DNA of 64,000 bases from Helopsaltes ochotensis. Lineage: Eukaryota > Chordata > Aves > Passeriformes > Locustellidae. The DNA lies in the NCBI GenBank assembly GCA_013400155.1, contig VXBM01001232.1, positions 137,838-201,837 on the forward strand, written 5' to 3'. Shown one piece after another: positions 37,381 through 48,239 of the stretch (position 1 is the stretch's first letter; every line of letters starts with the position of its first letter). The notes beneath the pieces are model-generated. The model saw nothing but the letters and a program-made list of their open reading frames with translations, did no database searches and had not been told where the DNA came from. The position numbers and the translations under genes are program-made.

Positions 37381-38194
37381 AGCGGCTTTATCGCAACGCT
37401 GCTCTGGAAACCGCGGGCGGCAGTGGGAGATGCCCGGCGCGCATCCTGGGTGCTGCTGGCAAATCCAGTGGGGAAAGAAAGGGGACTTCGCTGCACATCT
37501 GGAGAGCCGCAGGCAGCTCCAGTCCTCCCTGCCTGGAGAGCTGCTGGATTCACCCGCTCCGCGGGAGGGATTAGCGGAGTCACTCTTGAATGGCTCTGGG
37601 TGAGGCGGGTGACCCCTCCATGAAAGCCTTTGGAGAGCTTGGGTGAGCCGGGCTGCCGGGAGCTGGCGCGCTCAGAAAGGCTCAAAGAGGAGCAGGCTCT
37701 TGTTTCCCAGAAGAGGGGTGATCCGAGGGTGACCTCGGCGGCTCGGAGGGAGGAGCGGAGAGAGTTCCGCTGAGCTCTCCGCGAACCCGCGCACAGCTGA
37801 GCCGGGGAGGATGGGAACAGCGGAGCCACGGGGATGACAGGGGTGGGAATGCCCCCAGCTCCGAGGCACGGGACATCTGCAGGGGACCACAAAGAACTCT
37901 GTCAGCGCTGCCGGAGGGACCCCAGTGACACACTGGGGAGACAAACAGGAATCAGCCACAGCCTGGGTGTACGCGAGAAAGAAAAACAGGAAGGAAATGA
38001 AACCGGTCTGTGTGTCCTGTGAATCACTGGATCTTCCCTCTCCTCTGCTCCAGTCTCCTGCCAATTATTTCTCCTTGGGAACAGGATACACCCTCTCGTG
38101 ACTCTGGTGGTGCCTGGCCTGCTTCATCATGGTGCCAGGCAAGCCCAGAGGACGCCTTGAGGGAATGGTTTGAAATCGAAAAACGTTGATGTAG

Positions 38195-38427
38195 AGGAGA
38201 TGTAAGGAAGACTTTTTTTACAATGAGTGTGGTGGGGTCCTGGCACAGATGCCCAGAGAAGCTGTGGCTGCCCCTGGATCCCTGGGAGCGTCCAAGGCCG
38301 GGTTGCACAGGGCTTGGAGCAGCCTGGGAAAGTGGGATGTGTCCCTGCCTGGGACAGGGGGTGGAACTAGGGGGTCTTTTAAGTCCCTTCCTACCCAAAC
38401 CTACCCAAACCTACCCAAACTCTGGGA
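38195..38427 (+). mobile_element. CR1 LINE 3' tail with an expanded 10-bp terminal repeat
   Basis: Standard CR1 tail blocks are present (acaatgagtgtggtggggtc, agagaagctgtggctgcccc, gcacagggcttggagcagcc, ggtcttttaagtcccttcc). Just before the usual end, ctacccaaac occurs three times in tandem (38391-38420). CR1 normally ends in short octamer repeats, so this is a local expansion of a different unit. Confidence 0.88.
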
Positions 38428-38764
38428 TTCTCTGCCTTCCCTTCATCCCAACCTCTCTATTACCAAGTTGCCCTCCTTTTAACAACATTAACTCACTCGA
38501 GCACTGTTCACCTCCTCATCCCTCCCACTCCTTAAATCAGCAGGTTCATCCACAAGCTCCAGGAAGGAGCAGCATGGTGGGACACACCCCCAGGGGGATG
38601 CTGCATGCCTGGCTCCCTCCAGCAGCAGCACGGACATGAAACTGGGGCAGCCTGAAGCTGCAGCAAGGGCAGAATGTGAGCCCAGAGCAAACTCTTCCAC
38701 AGTACAGACCCTGGAGTCTCTTTTCCCTCCCTGCTCCCACCCCACGATATAATTGCTAATTAAT

Positions 38765-38930
38765 AATAACGTTTAGCTCTCAGATAGCGCGTTCCATCTT
38801 CAAAGACCTCTGTCGACATTAATGAATTAATCCTCATCAACCCCCCTGTGAAGTAGGTGACAATTATTATCTCTGCCTCACAGATGTTAAACTGATTTGC
38901 AAAGAGGTCAAGTGACTTTGGGGAGGCTGG
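38765..38930 (+). mobile_element. Ancient MIR/L3-like fossil
   Basis: The order of motifs matches old amniote repeats: an attaataataacgtttagct start, a phrase ending gttccatcttcaaagacctc, aatcctcatcaaccccc, gtgaagtaggtgac, ttattatctctgcctcacag and gaggtcaagtgactt. I recognise the layout (a subunit with 'gtaggt...ttattat...cacagatg...aagtgactt') from MIR and L3-type elements. The subfamily is not determined. Confidence 0.7.
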
Positions 38931-40068
38931 AGGGAGCCTGGCCGGGTGTGAGGCCAGGGGGAAGATGGACAAGCACACCCCAGAGAAGCAAGGGCTGGGG
39001 GAGATGGAGAGATCCAGGGCGGTAATGGATGTGGGACCTGCAGAGATGCTCCCCGAGGGCAGAGCAAAACGAGGATAAAGAGCCAAAAAAACTAGGCCAG
39101 TGCGTGAGAGCGTGTGGGAGACCTTCAGTCCTCCACAACAGCCCCGATACAGAAGGCAAGGATGCTTTGACAGAGGGACGGTGATTATCAACAAAAGGGA
39201 GACGGGGAAGGAACCCATCAGTCAAAGGAGCCGAGAGCGCAGGCGAGGCGAGGGAGGATTTCCATTCCGTGCCGCTGCTTTCCTCCCCTCCACCGCTTTG
39301 GGGAGGCTCCCCCAGCTCCCCCACGCCTTTTAGGAGTTACTATCTAAACCTGCTTTTGCTTCTGGAAGGAATAGCTGCTCCCACGGGGGGAAATGCGTGG
39401 ACACAGCAGTAAATCCGTGCCAGAAGCAGGGGGAGCAGTGTGAAACTCCAGCCCATGGCTTCAAACGCGACCAATGCCTTCACACCCTCTGCCACTGGTG
39501 GGCAAATCCCCTTCCCCTCCTTGCTCCCAGAACCAGTGGCATTGGCGGCACAGCCTCAGCCCCACAGGTGAGATGATGATGACCACAGGGACTGAGCCTT
39601 CCTCCCAGCAGAGGCATTTCCCAGCAAACCCCGGCAGCAAAACAGCAACAAAAAGTTCTCCTTGCTGTCCCTCGAGGGAAAGGGGGTTGTGGCATCAAAG
39701 GAAAATTAATTGGGCAGAGTCTGGCCGTTGAAACAAAGCCGGCTCGGGCACCGCAGCCCCACCGGTGGCTTTATCTGGCCGGCACAGACCTCGGCAGTGT
39801 GCGGGGACAGGTGCCACCGGCACTGCCACCTCTGCCACCTGTGCCCACAGCCCCCCGGCTCCGCAGAGCAGGTAATTAACTCCCGGACAAAGGCAGGGAT
39901 TTGAAGATTAACCTGGGCTCCGGAAGGAGTGGGGAAAACTCATTTACACCAAACAAAAGGGGAGGGGTGATTAGTTGCTCCAGTGACAACAGCAAGAGCC
40001 AGATAGGGCCAGGGAAAGTGATAAAGAAGCGGGGAAAGTGCTAATATCCCCCAGTTGCCTGCCTTTGC

Positions 40069-40070
40069 TT

Positions 40071-40101
<31 letters not shown>

Positions 40102-40122
40102 TCCTTCTTTTTTTCTTTTTAA
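40069..40122. repeat. Poly(T)/pyrimidine tract
   Basis: About 54 bases are almost entirely T with scattered C. On the gene strand this is an A-rich tract. Confidence 0.9.
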
Positions 40123-41289
40123 GCACTAAAACTCCACCATTTTCTATCATGCAAATTCGTGTGCCTAAGTGAGATTAAACTCTGGCAGGCTCCGTGCCTC
40201 CTTCCCCAAGTCCATTTCCCTCACTGAGATAAGGCCAACTTCCCTTAATGCATCTTACAAGGCAGTGGGAGTGTTTTGCAGGCACGCATTGGAGACGGCT
40301 TATTATCAATACAAATAACAGCTTTTCAGATATCGTCCTTCTCCTCCTACCTCCCCTCTTCTCTTTTAAACCCAGGAAACCGGAGAATGGCTTAAATAGC
40401 TGAAATGTCCTGCCGGGAGCAGGGAGAGGCTGTGCCTGAGATGCTGCTGCAAGCAGGACTTGCTAAAGCAGAGTGGGGTACGGGAGAGGTGAGGAAGGAA
40501 AAGCATCACTCCTTGGAGGTCAGTGGGACCTAAATCCTCTTTCTCGCTCTGGGTTTCTGCCCCACTCCAAGTTCACAGCTTGCCTACTTCAACTGGGGAT
40601 TCCTTGGATTTTGTTTCTTTGGGATTTACTCCCAAAAATATCTCACTCTCCCCAAGGTCCATGGTGCAAACACAGGCAGTGCTGCTTTTTGGTGCTTTGC
40701 CTGGTCTTATGGCAACTCCTCCTAGGAAGGAAGGAGTACTGAAGGAGTGGGAGCACCTTCCACACCCTGCAGATAACAGGGATGCTCCCTGAGCTGCTCA
40801 TTTTAGCTCTGCCTATAATCTGGGTTCATTTTCCCGGGAGTGATCCAGGTGCTAAGAACCTCCTTGTCCCCTTGGCAGCTCTGTTGTTGGCTGACATCAG
40901 CTTGGCACTGCCAGCCTGACCCCATTTAGAGCTGTCCCCGAAACAGCAGGTCTGAACTTTGGTGCATTCGGTGCCAGGGGTCTGTTGCCTCATTCCTGAG
41001 CTCGTTTGTCCCACATTAGCACAGAGGCAGCGACCTGCTATTCCAGGATCAGCAGCAATCACCTTTTCCCTTTTGTACCAGGATTTCAGGACTGACACGT
41101 GTTTCTGAAAGCCTGGCCAATGAGGCAAGGTGGGGAGAGCAGAGCTTGGATGGTTTCAGAAAGAAGGCGGCTAAGGGGCACCAGGATAACAACCTTCCCA
41201 AAAGCAAAAGGTTATTACAGAGGACACTGATCAATTGTTCCCCACATCCACTGGGAATAGGCCGAGAAAAAAACTCCACTTCATTTGCA

Positions 41290-41490
41290 ACAAAGAAGGT
41301 TTAAGTTAGATATTAGCTATACATTTTCTAATTAAAAAGGTAGCAAAGCAGTAGAATAGATTGTCTGGGGAGACTGAAGAACCTGCTTTGTTAAAGATTT
41401 TCAAGAATAGCTTTCACATGTGCTTGGCAGCGAGGTCTCTGCCTGGTTGCAGGGGGACAGGATAAATTAGCTCTTGAGGTGCCTTCTCCC
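41290..41490 (+). mobile_element. Older, diverged CR1-like fragment
   Basis: Weak but ordered similarity to the CR1 tail is seen: gtttaagttagatattagct, then gtagcaaagcagtagaatag, gtctggggagactgaagaac and a phrase about a tttcaagaatag. It is clearly more diverged than the other CR1 copies. The boundaries are approximate. Confidence 0.5.
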
Positions 41491-43748
41491 CACCTATTTT
41501 GGGATCTCAGCCATCCAATAGAGCCAACCTAGAAATAAATGTGCAGCTCACCCCTTGCTGCAGTGTGGGCATCCTCAGTTCTGGCTGTTTCTACCTGATT
41601 CTCTCCTTGGGGATCATCCCTGACCCTCGTACCCTGCAGGAATATCCTTCTCCCACCCCTGTCCCTCTCCTGCTTTTTGCTCTGCCCCCCTCCCATAGCT
41701 CTGCTTCCCTCCAGCAGCCCTTGGCCAAAGCCCCAGATGCCCTCCATCCATGGCTGGTTCCCAGCGATATCCCCCAAACCTGGGGAGGAGGAGGGATGCA
41801 GGCAGGGGCTCAGAGTGCCAGGGCCTGGCTGATGTGCACCCATCCTGCTTGCCCGGGGGAGCAGCACGCTGCTGCAATCCTGGCTGCAAGGGGAAGAGGT
41901 CCTTGCCCCCCGGCAGCCAAGCCCTTTGGAGAGCACAGCCTGCCCCGGGGCACGATTTAATTGCATGCTGAGAGGCTGGAGTGCTCCTGCCTCCAGGGCT
42001 GTGCCCCCAGGCCCTTTCCCGGTGCAGCAAGGGGAAACTCAGGACCTGCTCAGAGCAACCTACACATCTCCCTCTTCCTGGCTAATCCTGTTAAAGTGGA
42101 GTGACCCCCTTTCCCACCTCCTCCCATCACCCCTCCTTTCCTATCAGGCTGCAGGAAGGGGAAAAATGTCCCAGGGCCATGTGCTGAACTTGGCACATCC
42201 CTGAAATCTGGTGCTGAGCCACCCTGCTTTCCTAGGACTGGGAATAAGCCCCACTTCCCACAAAATGAATGTCATTGTGGACGGGATTATTCCAGAATAC
42301 ATATTTATAGGGCCCATTTTCCAAGGCAGGAGAGTTAATCCTGGCACCTCAGTCCAATTTCCACCGAGGTCATTAAGGCAGGTTTCCCTTTAATTGGACG
42401 TGATAATTCACTTTCATGTCCTGCTCTGAGAAAGGGCTGGGTGAGCCAAAAACAGCTCTCGAAATTAGGGGGCTCGCTCTCCAGAGCTGGAATTTCTGCC
42501 GGCAGCACGAGGATCTTCAGCACATTACAGCACCGAGCCCATCACTGAATCATCCCGTACTTAACTGCTGCAAGGAGTTAAGCTCTGACCTTTTCCTGCA
42601 GTACCCAAATATCTCTTCCTAATGATACAGCAAGACACGGGAGGGACGGGCCTGGATGTCTGGCGATACAGGAAATTTAGGTCAGGAAACGGGAATCAGA
42701 AGAGAACAGATAGAAATTGTCCTGCATCAGCCCCAGCATCTGATAGCGACTTCAGAACTTGCTGGTGATCGACTTTGGCTTAAGAAACTCAGGCAGGTAA
42801 TAAGAGATTGCAAGATAAACAGCCAGAACCGGGGCTGGCGCTGCGTCCGCTTCCCCTCCGCGCTTAATGGAGATGGAGAAAGTCCGGCTCTGGTTAGTCA
42901 GCTTGATTGCTTGAAGAGGAAAAGGAAAATGAAAAGGGAGGGAAGAGGGAAAATAAAGGCCCTGAGTCTGGGTTTTTTCCCCACTTCTATTCATTAGGCT
43001 GTCAATAGTGCTCAGGCCTGGAATATCGACGGCGGATTAGCTCAACCCGGCTCTGTGTACAAGACCAATGCCTTTTTAACCCAGCTTGTTTCCAAATCAA
43101 TACACCCATCAGCATTCGAAAATTAGCCCGAGACGAGATTCCAATACTCAAGCTGGTGTGTCATGTTAAGAGGGCTCCCGGCCAAATCACAGAAGAAGCA
43201 GCAGGGAAAAAACAAAAAACAGTGGCTAGCAAGGGATTAGAAATTTTCCATTAATCTTCCCCCAGGCTAAGAGCTCATCAGGCTCCGTGTGTCCCTCCAC
43301 GAGGGTCTGCCTTGTCCTACCACATGGACACAGGATCTATCTTCCATAAATGCCCATCTGCTTGACCATTACAGGTAGCCACACCTGTCTGTCCCCTCTT
43401 GAGAAGTCATGTGTGCTCACACCTGCTGAAGAGCACATGGAGGCACTCATTTAGCCACCAAAAGTGCTCCAGCACCCCGTGCTGATCTTTCTCCTCCTCT
43501 TCCTCCTCCAAAAGTACGGAATTTCAACACACAAACACATATTGTTGCTAGGCATACACACACCCCCACAAAGCACACAAATCTGCCAGCGCTCTCTTTT
43601 CCCCCAACACAAGTTTTACTTCAAGCACTGCCTCCAGCTTGGAAAGCAAAAAACATCAAACAACCACCACAACAACAACAAACTGGGTTTGCCAGCGACT
43701 GTGTCGGGAGGCAGAGCTGCTTGTATCAGAGCCCTGGGATTATGCATC

Positions 43749-44075
43749 TGTCATTGTTGAGCACTGAAATAACACACAAACTCTCCTTGTGCAAGGTGAA
43801 CGAAGAAGAAGAAGGGCTTTCTTTATTTTCACTCCATTATATAGTTTTTCCGTCCTGACCATGGATTGGAGAAGGGTGTTGCCACCTCTCCAATCCCACT
43901 GGTCAAGCCAACAGTCCATCAATTGTTCCTTCCCCCAAGGAAAATATGTAAACATTTTTGCTTTTTCAAAACATCATTATCTACTGATAACATTTGTGTG
44001 AGAAAGAATTAAGAACTATGAAAACATCAAGAAACTGTGAACAACATCAGAAAGGCTGCAAGAATCAGGGCAACA
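43749..44075 (-). mobile_element. Solo LTR, subfamily B (327 bp)
   Basis: The plus strand begins TGTCATTGTTGAGC and ends GGGCAACA. On the minus strand it shows TATATAA followed by AATAAAG, typical of U3/R. It is a near copy of the LTR at 46496-46820, sharing long stretches around the core and the region before the CAACA end. The flanks TGCATC and TGAGTC agree at four of six bases, so the duplication is decayed. It lies in the same sense as NTM, inside intron 2 about 700 bp past the exon 2 donor. Confidence 0.87.
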
Positions 44076-44099
44076 TGAGTCAGCAAAATTGGATAAAAC

Positions 44100-44250
44100 C
44101 AAGCCTGACAGAGCTGAAGAGGCATCTGGAGGACACCCTCAGACACGTGGTGTCACTCTTGGGGATGGTGCTGCACAGGGCCAGGAGTTGGATTCCATGA
44201 TCCTTGTGGGTCCCTTCCAACTCAGCAAGTTCTCTGATTCTGTGAAATTC
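44100..44250 (+). mobile_element. CR1 LINE 3' tail (different subfamily)
   Basis: The tail reads agctgaagaggcatctggag, ccctcagacacgtggtgtca, tgcacagggccaggagttgg, then a gatccttgtgggtcccttcc block and a gattctgtga end. This is the CR1 subfamily with the 'ggccaggagttgga' version of the tail. It lies between two solo LTRs close to exon 2. Confidence 0.88.
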
Positions 44251-44353
44251 ATTACCCAGCTTGGGATGATCCAAGCTTGGGCATCAGCCTCTACTTCTGC
44301 ACCAAGCTGTGTCACATGCTCAACACCGGAGCAATGGGAGGAGAAGACACCAG

Positions 44354-44710
44354 TGTTACCCTGACTTTTGCAGCCTTTCTGATGTGTTTCAGAATTTCTA
44401 ATGTAGAGTCAGAGTTCTCAGCGTTTTTACTTCTTACTTTAGTTCTTACTTCTTTCTCACACGGGTGTTACCGATAGATAGAGATGTTTTGGGAAATTGC
44501 TGTAAACAATCACATACTTTCCCTGGCGAAGGGACATTTGATTAACTGTCAGTTTGGCCAGCGGGGTTGGAGAGGTGACAACACTCTCTACCAATCTTTA
44601 GCATGGATCTGAAAACTATATAATGGAGAACAATAAAGGTCAACTCTCTCTTTGCCCTCTTTCCCTTCACCGAGCGCCTTCTGTCCTTCTTGCTGTGCTC
44701 GATAGCGACA
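44354..44710 (+). mobile_element. Solo LTR, subfamily C, next to NTM exon 2 (357 bp)
   Basis: The element runs from TGTTACCC to GATAGCGACA with exact duplications CACCAG at 44348-44353 and 44711-44716. The plus strand carries ACTATATAATGG and AATAAAGG, giving the sense. It is closely related to the copy at 59241-59580, including the shared 3' end cttgctgtgctcgatagcg. It lies antisense to NTM and ends 67 bases before the exon 2 donor dinucleotide (44777-44776 on the minus strand). Confidence 0.93.
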
Positions 44711-44777
44711 CACCAGGGCAAAAGGACAGAAAGAAAAACCCCAAGCCCAACCCCTCATCAAACTCCCTTCTTCTTAC

Positions 44778-45010
44778 CTTGCACGATGAGATGGACACGC
44801 GATGTCTTGGGGTGATTGTCTGTCTGCACGGAGCAGGTGTAGGGGCCCTCATCGTACACGTCCACATCCTGGATCTGGATGCTGTACTGGGTTTTGGTGT
44901 TGGCCAGGAGCACCACCCGAGGGTCCAAGCACCACTTGTCATTGCCGGCATAGAGGATGCTGCTGCGGTTCAGCCAGGCCACCCGGGTCACCCGGTTGTC
45001 CACGGAGCAC
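44778..45010 (-). CDS. NTM: NTM coding exon 2: most of Ig domain 1
   Basis: This 233-bp exon encodes 77 whole codons plus one base at each end (entry phase 2, exit phase 1). The acceptor reads tctccccag at 45020-45012/11 and the donor is G|GTAAGAAG at 44778/44777. The first full codon is the strand-B cysteine of Ig1 (CSVDNRVTRVAWLNRSS), and the partner cysteine lies in DEGPYTCSVQTDNHPK. The tryptophan of VAWLNRS and the YDEGPYTC motif are classic V/I-set Ig features. NRS is a likely N-glycosylation sequon. KWCLDP carries the extra cysteine I associate with neurotrimin. The exon ends in SRVHLIVQ, the Ig1-Ig2 linker. The signal peptide and first beta strand must come from an exon upstream, outside the window. 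A solo LTR lies 60-odd bases beyond its donor. Confidence 0.96.
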
Positions 45011-46404
45011 CTGGGGAGAGGCAGAGAGGTGACCCATCAGTGCGCTGCTCCTGGGCGCTCTCCCTCCCTCCCTCCCAGCCCTCCTGGTCCTCCCGGCACT
45101 ATTTTTAGCTTTGCTGTCAGCAGCACTTTCAGAGACCGAGCGTTTTCAGTGTCCAGAGAGGACAAGGTCAGCGCTTTCCCTGCGGTGCTCAGGGCACCGA
45201 TATCCATCTAAGCCAGCGGCTCCAGAGATTTGCCCAGAAACTTCTCAGAGTTTTCAGATGCAGAGAGGTCAGAGCCACCCAGTACCAGCCTTGCACTCCT
45301 CCATTCCAATTTTTTGTTTTTTGCTAGCTCCCAGAAAAACAGACCTGAGCCCAAACCTCCACCTCGAGTCCACACTTTTTTTTGGGTGGGGGGGTGCAGG
45401 TTGTTACTTCCTGCCCAAATCCATCGCCTGTCATTCCCTCTGCAGACCTTCACATTCCTGCAGCCACACAAAGAAATGCAGTGTGGTGCTGGGAAAGCTT
45501 CTGCTGCTTCACAAAGGAGCGAGGAAAATTTATCTTTGGAGAAAGCCAGCTCTGACACACTCCTCTAAAGTGAAACCTTGAGCATCTGAGCATTTGTCGC
45601 CTCTGTCAACTTCTCCTTCCGTACCCATCACCTGCACCTCTGCACCTCCCTCACTTGTGCACTCAGCCCAGCTGAGCGTTTCACTTATCCAGGGATGCTT
45701 TGGAGGTAGAAATCCTCCATATTCAGCCTCAATAAGCACCTGAGTTCCCCCCAGAGACAACACAGTGCAAACCTAGAAATTATTTTGATCCTGAAGGAGA
45801 TTATTTTCCTGTCAACATTAGCTGGGATCAGTCTTGCTTCTCCCAAAGTTTTCTGCCGTGCCTGTAACCCACCATCCCCATGTCCCCAAGCCAGGTTGGA
45901 ATCCTCCCATTGCCACCAATCATCTCCAGACAAGCACCAAGACCTTCTCCAAACAGCAGAAACCTGCACAGCCAGCTAAACCCCTGCTTCCCAGTGAGAA
46001 ATTTTGGGTATTATGGAGCCATCGGGATTTAGCCAAGCTTTGCTGGGTGCTGGCTCCAGAGCATGATATCCTGCATAAAACCACTCAGCCTAAGATCCAC
46101 TGTTTATATTCCTCCCCAAACGACTTCATTTCTTGTGCAGTGGCTGGGATGCAAATTAACTTCAGAGGCACAGAGAGGGAACCTCGGCAGCTCCCGGGAC
46201 ATCCCAATTGGGGTGACTTCAAGGAATGTAAAGGACTTCATGGGCTCCACGTGCCAGACTGCACTAACAGGGGAGGTAATGGCAAGATCTGTGGCGTGTG
46301 GGCTTGTCCTGGACACTTTAGGGAGTGAGTCCTTTCTCTGGGTGAGCTGTCTCCTTACTGGGGGTCCTTTGGGTGGGGATTCACCTTTTCTCCAAGGTCA
46401 CCAG

Positions 46405-46495
46405 TGATAGGACAAGAGGAAACGGCCTCAAGTTGCACCAGGGAAGGTTTAAATTGAATGTTAGGGAATATTTCTACTCTGAAAGGGTGGTCAAG
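46405..46495 (+). mobile_element. CR1 LINE tail, left part (split by an LTR)
   Basis: The CR1 phrase ggacaagaggaaacggcctc and the following gttgcaccagggaaggttta segment run up to gaaagggtggtcaag. There the element is interrupted by the LTR at 46496-46820 and resumes after it. Confidence 0.9.
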
Positions 46496-46820
46496 TTTCA
46501 CTGTTGAGCACTGAAAGAACACACAAACCCCTCTTGTGCAAGGTGAATGAAGAAGAAGGTGTTCTTTATTTTCTGACTCTATTATATAGTTTTTCTATCC
46601 TGACCATGGATTGGCAGAGAGTGTTGCCACCTCTCCAATCCCACTGGTCAAACCAACAGTCCATCAATTGTTCCTTCCCCCAAGGAAAGTATGTAAACAT
46701 CTTTGCTTTTTTAAAACATTACTATTTATTGATAACATTTGCGTGAGAAAGAACTAAGAGCTATGAAAACATCAAGAAACTGTGAACAACATCAGAAAGG
46801 CTGCGAGAATCAGAGCAACA
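46496..46820 (-). mobile_element. Solo LTR, subfamily B, inserted in a CR1 (325 bp)
   Basis: The element is flanked by exact duplications GTCAAG (46490-46495 and 46821-46826), and the CR1 sequence resumes at the second copy. The minus strand shows TATATAA then AATAAAG, followed by an end GTGCTCAACAGTGAAA that aligns with the subfamily C end GTGCTCGATAGCGACA. One terminus is AA rather than CA. It lies in the same sense as NTM. Confidence 0.93.
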
Positions 46821-46987
46821 GTCAAGCCCTACCACAGGCTGCCCAGGGCAGTGCTGGAGTCACTGGACGGATCTAAAAGCCACACAGATGTGGCACTTGG
46901 GGACATGGGTTAGCAGAGGAGCTGGCAGTAAAGGGGAATGGTTGGACTGATCTTAGAGGCTTTTCCAACCTCAATGAATCTGTGATG
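46821..46987 (+). mobile_element. CR1 LINE tail, right part (split by an LTR)
   Basis: The element continues as gtcaagccctaccacaggct, gcccagggcagtgctggagt, gtaaaggggaatggttggac and ttccaacctcaatgaatctg. Together with 46405-46495 it forms one CR1 tail of about 250 bp once the LTR and one copy of GTCAAG are ignored. Confidence 0.9.
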
Positions 46988-48063
46988 GGAGACTTCTCCT
47001 CCTGTGTCCATTACTGGTGCCAGGGAAGATGCAGGTACCCACCTGGGGACAAGTTATCTCATCTCATTCAGCTTCTTTTTGGAACCTCTTTGGCCCCAGA
47101 GATTACAGGAGGATAATTACAGGAAAATAACCCACCCAGCCTCAACACACAGCTTCTGGGGGTTCGGGGTGACAGAGGAGACGTGCTCAAGGTGAGATGT
47201 GTTGTCTGCAGCACAGGACACCCCTGATTTGCCAGCACCCAACTCCCGCTCCGTGCTCCCTCTCTGGTGTGAAAAACAGCCAATAAATGAAACAATTTTA
47301 CTACTGTTCCATAATGATATTACGATAATAATAAATTAAATGTGAGCAGATTTTTATGATCTACATTAAAAAAAGCAATAGATTCAGGATGGGCTGAACA
47401 CCAAGAACTTGGCTCTTGCTCTCAGCTGCATTGCAACTTGAGTAAAAGGCCTGAGAGTTTAGTTGCAGAAGTTGAATTAAACTGGAGATTTCTTCCCAGA
47501 GGATGGGTTTAGTCTATTGAACTCCAAATCTCAGCTCTGCTGGTAGCTCAGACCTATGGGGCACGAATAAAATGAAGTGGTTATTTGGTGTTTGGCTCTG
47601 GTACCATGAAATAGGCTCCTGTGGTGGTTCTACACAAACACAGGGGTGTCCAGGGCTGGATGATGAGAAACCAGATGTGACTTGAATTTCTTAACCAGTC
47701 CCCTCTGCCGACGTTACCTTGAGGAACCGTAAGCAGGCTGAACTAAAAATATATATTTCCTCTCTCCTCCTCCACGCCACGTTTCTTTATGAAATGCATC
47801 AGCCTGGAGATCCTTGGATAATAATGGAGCCAGACAGTGTGCAATCCAAGCATTGCCTCTATCATATGGGCATTTAAGTGCTTTTGAAAAGCAGCGGGGC
47901 TCAGGTAACGCATGAGGCAGCAGTGAAATAAGTGCTTTCGCCCTTCACAGCACCTGGGCACAATCTCTCCTTATCACCCAGACACGCTTCCCTGTCCCTG
48001 GGATCGGCAAGCTTCAAGCTGTTACTTTATATTCTTCCCTGCCTCTTAAAGCGCCTCAGCCAA

Positions 48064-48104
48064 CATATATATATATATATATTTATATGTATATATATAT
48101 ATGT
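48064..48104. repeat. (TA)n microsatellite
   Basis: Two TA runs are separated by a tttatatg interruption. It is likely polymorphic in length. Confidence 0.9.
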
Positions 48105-48207
48105 GTAATAAAGCACAGCAGCAGCTCCTGGGAAAGAGGTGCTTTGACCTCTGGATGCTATTTAGGGATTGGCAGCTCTGCTCCTTCCTGAGCTGCTTCC
48201 AAGCCCT

Positions 48208-48239
48208 GTGCTCCTCCTGCTCCTCCTGCTCCTCCTGGC
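48208..48239. repeat. Short (TGCTCCTCC)n repeat
   Basis: About three tandem copies of a 9-bp unit, tgctcctcc, are present. Confidence 0.75.

Larger units (their letters stand above)
21246..44777 (-). other. NTM intron 2 (complete, 23,532 bp)
   Basis: This intron lies between exon 2 (Ig1) and exon 3 (Ig2). It holds four solo LTRs, several CR1 tails, two MIR/L3-like fossils, a 44-bp-period minisatellite, a palindrome-rich block with a possible RFX site and various simple repeats. No internal exon with Ig features was found. Stretches not listed separately appear to be ordinary unique intron. Confidence 0.85.

Noticed and set aside
992..45010. Assignment to OPCML or LSAMP instead of NTM
   Set aside because: The Ig1 motif KWCLDPRVVLL and the Ig2 motif GITREQSGEYECSASNDV fit neurotrimin. 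OPCML and LSAMP differ at these places.
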